DNA of 64,000 bases from Flavobacterium sp. Root935 (GTDB lineage: Bacteria; Bacteroidota; Bacteroidia; Flavobacteriales; Flavobacteriaceae): NCBI RefSeq assembly GCF_001429295.1, contig NZ_LMJL01000008.1, positions 205,587 to 269,586 on the forward strand, given 5' to 3'. The notes beneath the pieces were generated by a model. It made no database searches. It saw only the letters and a program-made list of their open reading frames with translations, and was not told where the DNA came from. This document shows, in pieces, positions 16,218-23,166 of this stretch. Within the stretch, counting starts at the first letter, position 1; each line of letters opens with the position of its first letter. Made by a program: the position numbers and the translations under genes.

Positions 16218-18872
16218 CTATTTTTTTATGAAACGTTTGATCGTTTGTTTGCCCTCTTTTTCGAAAACTATAAAATAGATTCCTTTTCTGAGATGTGAAA
16301 CATCAAAACTATTGTTGTTGATTTTTTGAGACGCTACAGTAGATCCTGTTTGAGAATCTACAATTTTTACGCTTCCTCCAGAAAGATCTGTTGTTACATA
16401 AAGTGTGCTTTCAACTGGACTTGGATAAACATTTAAAATTGTTTCGGCTGGTTCTTCAATTGTTTCAACTGAAGCCATTCGTGCTGTTCCTCCCGCTGTT
16501 TTTGTAATTTTAATCCAGTTGATATTCATTCCTGTATTCTGAATGTAGATTCCGAAATTGTAAGTACCTGCATTTACATTTACGGTTTGAGAAACGGTCT
16601 GCCAGTTCTGCCATCCTCCAGTATTTGGAATATCGACAGTTCCTAAAACAATAGCTCCTGCATTTAAATCAGATGATAATTTACCGCCTGTAACGCCGCT
16701 CGCTACTCTGTATTCAATTAAGTAAGAACCTGTTGTTGGAAAATTAATGCTATTATATGCTAACCAGTCGCCAGTTTCTGTATAACCAACATTTGAACCT
16801 CCTCCAGTATCTGTTGTTGCTTCAACCTGAATACCGCTCATCGCTGAATAATCTTCTGCTTGAATCAAAACTGAAGTTTGAGAACTGGTTGCTGGAACTA
16901 ATTTCCATTGCCCGCAAGTCTGGTTGTTATTATCCCATTGCTGCACAATTGCTCCAGAAGCTGTACTTGCTCCTGCCACCTCAACAATTCTTCCGCTATG
17001 ACGGGCAACAATTTTATAATAGCCATCACCAGTTGAAACCAAAATAAACTGCTGGTTTGTCGTTGCATTGTATGGATATTGCTCCACTCTTGCGCCATTG
17101 GCTTTATTGAAATTATTGATATCCATTGACATTCCACTATGGTTGGCAATGATTTTGTACATTCCGTCTCCTAAATGCGTGAAAGTAAATTTCTGATTGT
17201 TACCAGAATTCAAAGCCCCTTGATTGATTCCTGCTCCGTTTGACATGCTGGAATTCCAAACGTCCATGTACAAACCGCTATTTCTGTTTTGAAGAAAGAA
17301 AGTTTGGTTTCCTAAAGTCGTTGTTCCGTTTGCAATAACTCTAATCGAACTTACTTTATCATTCCAAGTGGCATTCAAACAAGTATTGTCAGAATTAATT
17401 ACGGTTGAGGCACCTCCAAAATTATCATCTTGATATAAAATTGCCTGATAACCTTGAGTGATTTTTAGCGAAGAAATATCATCATTTAAAACACCTAAAG
17501 AATTTAAACGAGCTAGATTGTAATCACCAATTGTCAATCCGCCAGAGAAACCAGTGTAATTGCAATCTTTGTAAACTGTTATTACATCTGTTGTAGCTGG
17601 AACTGAAGGCGTAGTAAGTCCGTAATAACCTCCAAATGTTGCGATAACTTTTGTTGGCTGTGGCGAATGAAGCGATGGCGACTGATCGGCAACATCATCA
17701 TACGCAAACCCATAAGCCAAATTATCGATATTAATTCCCGGTAAATGCCAGAATTTAGAATAATGATTGGTTGGATTTACTTGATAATATTTCGATGCAT
17801 CGTACCAATTCTGCTGTCCAGGATTTGTCGTTGTTGTATTTACCACATGTCGATTAATCGCAGCTGTTAATTGCGCCTGAATTACAAGATCTAAATCTCC
17901 GTCCACCAATCTTCTGTCCAAAACGCCTTTTCCTTCAAGGGCTTCCTGCGTTGTTGGTCGGTTTTGTACACGTCCTGTTCTTCCAACAAAAGCGCCAGAT
18001 TGCCCAACCATTTCTAATTGTTCTCCAATAACTCTTCCTTTAAAAACTCCCGCATCTCCTGCATAAAAAATCAAATCTTCATTTTTGTATTTATTCCAAA
18101 TTGCGTCGATATATGATTTTAAATAGTTTGCGTATGGCCCTGATCCTTCGGCATAAGCTGCAGTTTTAGACGGCGCTGTAATTTCTCCAGTTGCATCATT
18201 GACACAGCCTTGAAATTCTGCTGGAACATTCGCTTTAAAAGCAGCAACAATATCAGCGTGCTTTTTCAAGTCTCCCACTTTCTTTTGATAACCGTTAGCA
18301 CCAAACAACTCCAATCCCATTGGATATTTGTATGAATCTACTCTTGTTGGATTTCCGAAGAAACCATATTGATTATTGGTCAATTCGATCATTTCATACA
18401 AAATGCCCTGATTTGGATCTGTAGCATTCTGCGGATTTGGCGAAGCATATCCTGACGGAGCTCCGTTAGCACCAAAAAAGTAAAAATACAACTGTGAACC
18501 TTTAGAAATAAAAACCCTGCATCCTGCAATTAATGGTAACGTGAAGGTCTTATTTGGAATTTCACTCAGCTTAGTAAAACAAGCCGCATATTTGGAGTTT
18601 TGTCCTGGTCCTGTATTTCCGCCATAAGTGGGTCCTGTAACTGTGTTGTAAGAAGCACTCATTGGTAAAACCTGACTTGTTTTGGCATTTACCCAAACGT
18701 GATTTCCTGTAGTATAATCGATTCCTACAATGGCAACATATAAATCGCTGTCGGCAAACGTCGAATTATTACTAATCGTAAATGGTACAGGCCCTTGAGC
18801 ATGCATTAGGCTTGAAAACACTAAAAAAAGTGTAATCAAAAAAGAAAATTTTTGAAGTCTAATTTTATTCAT
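16218..18872 (-). CDS. secreted beta-1,3-glucanase: GH64 + beta/gamma-crystallin + ricin-type lectin + CBM6 + T9SS tail
   Basis: An 884-residue exported protein. Order: signal peptide (about 1-25); GH64-like thaumatin-fold catalytic region (about 27-425), as judged from the opening VPFTISNNSTFADSDLYVAIVG, the GILYEMIELT stretch and the HYSKFWHLPGINIDNLAYGFAYDD end; beta/gamma-crystallin-like domain (about 429-520, VITVYKDCNYTGFSGGL, AILYQDDNFGG); ricin-type trefoil lectin (about 521-665); CBM6 (about 668-793); sorting domain (about 813-884). GH64 enzymes release laminaripentaose from beta-1,3-glucan. Together with the flanking GH18 and GH16 it points to fungal-type walls or laminarin. GH64 assignment is by overall resemblance; the catalytic acids were not assigned. 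Confidence 0.8.
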   Translation of the reverse strand: MNKIRLQKFSFLITLFLVFSSLMHAQGPVPFTISNNSTFADSDLYVAIVGIDYTTGNHVWVNAKTSQVLPMSASYNTVTGPTYGGNTGPGQNSKYAACFTKLSEIPNKTFTLPLIAGCRVFISKGSQLYFYFFGANGAPSGYASPNPQNATDPNQGILYEMIELTNNQYGFFGNPTRVDSYKYPMGLELFGANGYQKKVGDLKKHADIVAAFKANVPAEFQGCVNDATGEITAPSKTAAYAEGSGPYANYLKSYIDAIWNKYKNEDLIFYAGDAGVFKGRVIGEQLEMVGQSGAFVGRTGRVQNRPTTQEALEGKGVLDRRLVDGDLDLVIQAQLTAAINRHVVNTTTTNPGQQNWYDASKYYQVNPTNHYSKFWHLPGINIDNLAYGFAYDDVADQSPSLHSPQPTKVIATFGGYYGLTTPSVPATTDVITVYKDCNYTGFSGGLTIGDYNLARLNSLGVLNDDISSLKITQGYQAILYQDDNFGGASTVINSDNTCLNATWNDKVSSIRVIANGTTTLGNQTFFLQNRNSGLYMDVWNSSMSNGAGINQGALNSGNNQKFTFTHLGDGMYKIIANHSGMSMDINNFNKANGARVEQYPYNATTNQQFILVSTGDGYYKIVARHSGRIVEVAGASTASGAIVQQWDNNNQTCGQWKLVPATSSQTSVLIQAEDYSAMSGIQVEATTDTGGGSNVGYTETGDWLAYNSINFPTTGSYLIEYRVASGVTGGKLSSDLNAGAIVLGTVDIPNTGGWQNWQTVSQTVNVNAGTYNFGIYIQNTGMNINWIKITKTAGGTARMASVETIEEPAETILNVYPSPVESTLYVTTDLSGGSVKIVDSQTGSTVASQKINNNSFDVSHLRKGIYFIVFEKEGKQTIKRFIKK

Positions 18873-18915
18873 ATCTAAATAGTTTTGGGGTTAATAAATA
18901 GATTCTAAAACCAAA

Positions 18916-18993
18916 GTCATTTTCAAATAAATGACTAACTAAATCCGTCAGGTACAACTGGTATGCCCTCCTTGAATTGCACCCAACGGATTT
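18916..18993 (-). other. structured intergenic element between GH16 and GH64
   Basis: In the 126-base gap, AAATCCGT at 18941-18948 is exactly inverted at 18986-18993 around 37 bases, and a second hairpin GTCATTT / AAATGAC lies at 18916-18935. Neither has a T-run, so they do not look like terminators. They may mark a processing or leader structure for the GH64 message on the minus strand. Confidence 0.4.
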
Positions 18994-18998
18994 AAAAA

Positions 18999-21900
18999 TT
19001 ATTTCTTAATTAACTTCTTACTCCAGCTTTTTTGATCTGATTTGAAGTTCAGAATATAGATTCCTCTGCGAAGTTTGCTCACGTCAATTACGCTTTCATT
19101 TCCTTGAGGCTTGTTTTGCAAAATTAAAGTCCCAGAATTATCATAAATCGTAATGACTTTATTGTCTAGGTTTTCAGGAGATGAAACTTGAACATAATTT
19201 GTGGTCGGATTTGGATACACTGCAAAAACAGGTTCTTCAGCCAAAGGTTCTTCAGCAACATTCAAAGCCATTCTAGCTGTTGACGAAGATCCGTAAGCTT
19301 CAATTTCATACAATGAATATCCGTAAGGAGCCAAAGCTTTTGCTGTACATAAAATGCGAAGATATCTTCCCGTTCCGCTTACCGCTAAATCATCCGTTCC
19401 GCCATCGCTTGCCGTTTGTGTACTGATTGTTTCATTTTCTGTAAAAACATTATCTGTAGAAAGCTGTACTTTATATTGAGTCGCGTAAGCTGCTTCCCAT
19501 TTTAACACTACTCTATTAAGCGTATAATTACTTCCTAAATCGACGTAAATCCATTCTGTTGCATTGGCAAAAGAACTTGCCCATCTTGATGCTGTGCCGT
19601 CTCCGTCAGTTGCTTTATTTGCTGAAAGTGTTGTATTTTCTTCGGTAGACGCAGTTGCTGTTTTGCCTAAAGCTAAATTGACATTTGGGTTTGATGTAAT
19701 AGTACGAACTATAACATCGCTGAAAACCCCTGTTGCTAAAGTTCCATTCGCGTGAGATGTAACTGCCATTCCCACATAAATCGTATTGGCCATTACTATG
19801 GTTTTGGGAGTTCCAACTTGTGTCCATGTCGTTCCATTATCAGATGAATAAGAAGTGAATGTGTTTCCAGATCTTACGATACGAATCCATTTTGGGGCTG
19901 TTCCTGCCACAACTTGGGCTGTTGTTACTCCAGAAGTTGCTTCTCTAGATAAAAATTCTATACCAGCTGCAGTACTTACGTCTGTCATGGCATGTTTAGA
20001 AGTCGTCGTAAGCGTTTCACGGAACATTACTCCAGCTTTTGCATACGTATTGGTATTCGTTAACGAATTTACTTTAGCAATAATTTCAGCATCTCCTGTA
20101 ATAGACTGATTTACAAATTGAAATTGATCTATTGTTTCCCAAATATCATTTCCTGAACCTTTAATTGTAAAAGTTCCGTTAGAATGTGATGCTTCTCCCG
20201 CAGGGGTAACAGCTCCTAAATCTGTGCTAATCCAAGGTGAAGGCAATCCTGCTGGTGTTTCTGTAGAAACTAAATTTAAAGCTCTGATATTATCAAAATA
20301 ATAGGTATTTCCAGAATTCGTTCCCGGTTCAAATAAAAATACAAAGCGGTTTACTTCACTATCTAAAGTCGAAGCATCGGGCGTACTTACATATGTAAAA
20401 GTAATGGTGTGCCATGTATTGGTTTGTTTGACAACGCCTTGATAAATACTGTGTCTGCCAACAGGATAATTTGCAGGAACCGAAGCACTGCTTTCTGCCT
20501 GCCAAGAAATTATAGAGCCAACCGGCGCAGATGTGTAAACATCCATGGCGAATTTTTTAGTGCCTGCTTTAAAATCTCCAATATTGTTTAAAGTAGTATT
20601 GAAAGAGAAATTGTCATACATTTCAGTGGACTTACGAACGTATTTTCCAACATTCGAAGAAGTATTAATTCCCGATGCATTCGGATTTGCTATATTTGGT
20701 GTATACGTTCCGATAGCGTCTCTAAAAGTAATGTTATGGGTATTTTGATAATCTTCGTAAACAACTCCTGGTGTAAAAGTATCAGGTAGTTTGGTTGAAC
20801 CAATTCTGATATTATCAAAATAATACGTATCGTTTGTATAAGAACCTGAATTAAACAATAAAACCATTTGATTCACAGCCAGATTCGAAGTTCCAGCATC
20901 CGGACTTGAATTGTAATAGAAAGTCAGTGTTTCCCATTGATTTTGTTTGGTTGTAATGGCTACGTAACTGCTATTTCTTCCCGTTGGATAATTGGCTGGA
21001 AGCGATGTTGCACTATTTTCAAAATTCATACTTACAACCGTTCCAATTGGCGCCGTTGTATAGACATCTATCATAATTTTATTAGTCTGACTTTTAAATA
21101 AACCAGCATCTTCGATCGAAGTTTGTGTATTAAAGAAAAGCACATCATACTGTTCTGAAGCATTTCGAACATACCTCGCCACATTTGCAGATGAATTAAC
21201 AGAATTTGATCCCGGATTTGCCACAACAGAATACGTTCCCGTTGTCGTTCCTTTAATAATTTTATTGATGCCGTCGTAGTTTTGCAGAACATCTGTAGCA
21301 ATAATTGGTTTTTCTGGTGCTGCTTTTGTCAATAAATTATCAAAATAATAGGTCGCTCCAGAATTTGAATTCGATTCAAAAAGGAAAGCAATATTATTGA
21401 TTGTCAAAGCACTTGTGTTTGGATCTATTATTTTTTCAAACTCAAATTCAATAGTTTCCCATTTGTTTTGAACTGTAGTAGTCGCTTTATAACCGCTGTG
21501 TCTTCCGGACGGATAATTAGTGGCTGTGGTTACCAAACTATTTTCAAGCTGCATCGAAATTTTAGTTCCAACCGGAGCCGAAGTATAAATGTCAAAAGAA
21601 ATTCTTTTTCTTCCGTACACATAATCATTAGCATTACTGATGACTACATTTTTAATATTGAAAACATCGTACAATTCAGATGAATTACGGACATATTTTC
21701 CTACCAAAGCCGAAGGATTAATTCCTGTTGCAGAAGGATTAGCAACCGCTTCTGTCAAAACTCCAGTTTTGTTGCCGTAAACAATATTTCTGTTGGATTG
21801 AAAATCTTCCTGAATTTTCTCTACAGGAATTACCGGTTCTGTTACAACTGCTAGCTTATATGTATTTGCCATACAGCCGGAAGTGGTCGCTGTTACCGAA

Positions 21901-22949
21901 ACATCTCCGCCTGTAGTTCCCCAATTTACCGTAACAGCATTTGTTCCCTGTCCCGCAGTAATCGTCGCACCTGCAGGAACCGTCCAGTTATAAGAGGCAC
22001 CAGTTATAGCGTTTATAGAATAAGTTTTGCTGCTTTCATTTTGATATACTTTTGCGTCTCCTGCAACTCCATATTTATAACTTCCGTCATAAACACGAAC
22101 GTAATCTACCTGCAATTTTGCTGGAAAATCAGCAGGAAGCGGCGGTACCCCAGCTCCATTTACACTAGTATATGGAGTTCCGGCACTACCAACAGCCAGA
22201 TTTAAAATAATATAAAACTGATTATCATTAAAAGGCCATCCGCCATTAACTGTTGTATTTGGAGTTGCTGTATGAAATAATACATCATCAACAAACCATT
22301 TTATAAAGTTTGGTCCCCATTCTACCGCATAAACATGAAAATCAGAAGATAAATCTGTTGGAGAACTATAGCTCCTTCCTGTAAAATGATATCCGTTTCC
22401 ATCATAATGAATAGTGCCATCTACAGATTGCGGATTTCTGTGTTTGGCTTCCATAATATCAATTTCACCAGTATACGGCCAATTTCCATTTACGGGAAGC
22501 ATCCAAAAAGCAGGCCACGCTCCCTGGCCATTAGATAACTTCATTCTAGCTTCAACTCTTCCGTATTTTAAAGCGTACTTCCCTTCTGTTGTTAATTTAG
22601 AAGAAGCATAAGGCTGATCTGGAAACTGTGACGTTGGCTGATATTTAGCCTCAATGTTCAAGTAACTATTCGTTCCTTCTTTTACAATTGTTGCCTGATT
22701 CGGTTCGTAACGCTGTGCTTCGGCATTTCCAAATCCGCAGAGCGATGGACAGCCGTTTCCTGAGATGCTTTGCCATTTGGTTAAATCGACTGTCGTGCCA
22801 TTAAATTCATCAGACCAAACAAGCGTATTACATTGAGCTTGGGCTTTCAGAAATGGCAGCAGTAGAAATAAAACTGCAACACAAAATTGTTTTAATAAAT
22901 AAGAATTGCTTTTCGGTGGTCGGCCGAAAAAAAAGTCATTTTGCTTCAT
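18999..22949 (-). CDS. secreted laminarinase-like GH16 enzyme with triplicated module, discoidin-type domain and T9SS tail
   Basis: A 1316-residue exported enzyme. Order: signal peptide (about 1-39); GH16 domain (about 40-292) with GEIDIMEAKH at 161-170, giving nucleophile E162 and acid/base E167, and FWMLP/AVEWGP around it; PKD-like domain (about 297-370); three copies of a module of about 165 residues (about 378-548, 549-722, 723-898), each with GKYVRxSxExYD, a DIYTSAPVG-like strand, NYPxGRxSxY and YYFDN; a DUF1349-like sandwich (about 905-1085); F5/8 type C (CBM32-like) domain (about 1090-1220); sorting domain (about 1245-1316). GH16 of this type cuts beta-1,3(-1,4)-glucans. It is the first of three minus-strand hydrolases and lies next to the sensor gene at 23167. 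Confidence 0.9.
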   Translation of the reverse strand: MKQNDFFFGRPPKSNSYLLKQFCVAVLFLLLPFLKAQAQCNTLVWSDEFNGTTVDLTKWQSISGNGCPSLCGFGNAEAQRYEPNQATIVKEGTNSYLNIEAKYQPTSQFPDQPYASSKLTTEGKYALKYGRVEARMKLSNGQGAWPAFWMLPVNGNWPYTGEIDIMEAKHRNPQSVDGTIHYDGNGYHFTGRSYSSPTDLSSDFHVYAVEWGPNFIKWFVDDVLFHTATPNTTVNGGWPFNDNQFYIILNLAVGSAGTPYTSVNGAGVPPLPADFPAKLQVDYVRVYDGSYKYGVAGDAKVYQNESSKTYSINAITGASYNWTVPAGATITAGQGTNAVTVNWGTTGGDVSVTATTSGCMANTYKLAVVTEPVIPVEKIQEDFQSNRNIVYGNKTGVLTEAVANPSATGINPSALVGKYVRNSSELYDVFNIKNVVISNANDYVYGRKRISFDIYTSAPVGTKISMQLENSLVTTATNYPSGRHSGYKATTTVQNKWETIEFEFEKIIDPNTSALTINNIAFLFESNSNSGATYYFDNLLTKAAPEKPIIATDVLQNYDGINKIIKGTTTGTYSVVANPGSNSVNSSANVARYVRNASEQYDVLFFNTQTSIEDAGLFKSQTNKIMIDVYTTAPIGTVVSMNFENSATSLPANYPTGRNSSYVAITTKQNQWETLTFYYNSSPDAGTSNLAVNQMVLLFNSGSYTNDTYYFDNIRIGSTKLPDTFTPGVVYEDYQNTHNITFRDAIGTYTPNIANPNASGINTSSNVGKYVRKSTEMYDNFSFNTTLNNIGDFKAGTKKFAMDVYTSAPVGSIISWQAESSASVPANYPVGRHSIYQGVVKQTNTWHTITFTYVSTPDASTLDSEVNRFVFLFEPGTNSGNTYYFDNIRALNLVSTETPAGLPSPWISTDLGAVTPAGEASHSNGTFTIKGSGNDIWETIDQFQFVNQSITGDAEIIAKVNSLTNTNTYAKAGVMFRETLTTTSKHAMTDVSTAAGIEFLSREATSGVTTAQVVAGTAPKWIRIVRSGNTFTSYSSDNGTTWTQVGTPKTIVMANTIYVGMAVTSHANGTLATGVFSDVIVRTITSNPNVNLALGKTATASTEENTTLSANKATDGDGTASRWASSFANATEWIYVDLGSNYTLNRVVLKWEAAYATQYKVQLSTDNVFTENETISTQTASDGGTDDLAVSGTGRYLRILCTAKALAPYGYSLYEIEAYGSSSTARMALNVAEEPLAEEPVFAVYPNPTTNYVQVSSPENLDNKVITIYDNSGTLILQNKPQGNESVIDVSKLRRGIYILNFKSDQKSWSKKLIKK

Positions 22950-23077
22950 TTTAAATAGGTTTTTAGTTAGTAAATGTTATTTCTTCAATAAATGCCATTT
23001 AAAAAAAATAGTTTGTATTTTCCGACAATAACAACGCAATATTAACTAAAAAATCAGGCAAGACTTACATTTTAGAG

Positions 23078-23094
23078 TACGGTTTGACTACGGT
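23078..23094. promoter_or_regulatory. direct repeat, candidate regulator site upstream of GH16
   Basis: TACGGT occurs twice (23078-23083 and 23089-23094), one helical turn apart, in the gap between the sensor gene and the GH16 gene. It is followed by GTACTATCG (23093-23101), a 9-mer also present at 10050-10058 between the sigma and FecR genes. It could bind the adjacent HTH sensor; this is a guess. Confidence 0.3.
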
Positions 23095-23166
23095 ACTATC
23101 GAAGAAATGTACAAATCATCGATGAAAAGCATAAAATCACTTAAAATTTCACTTAAATGAGAAAAA

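Noticed and set aside
18941..18993. Element considered as a riboswitch
   Set aside because: No match to a riboswitch class I know, and the downstream gene is a glucanase without a metabolite link.
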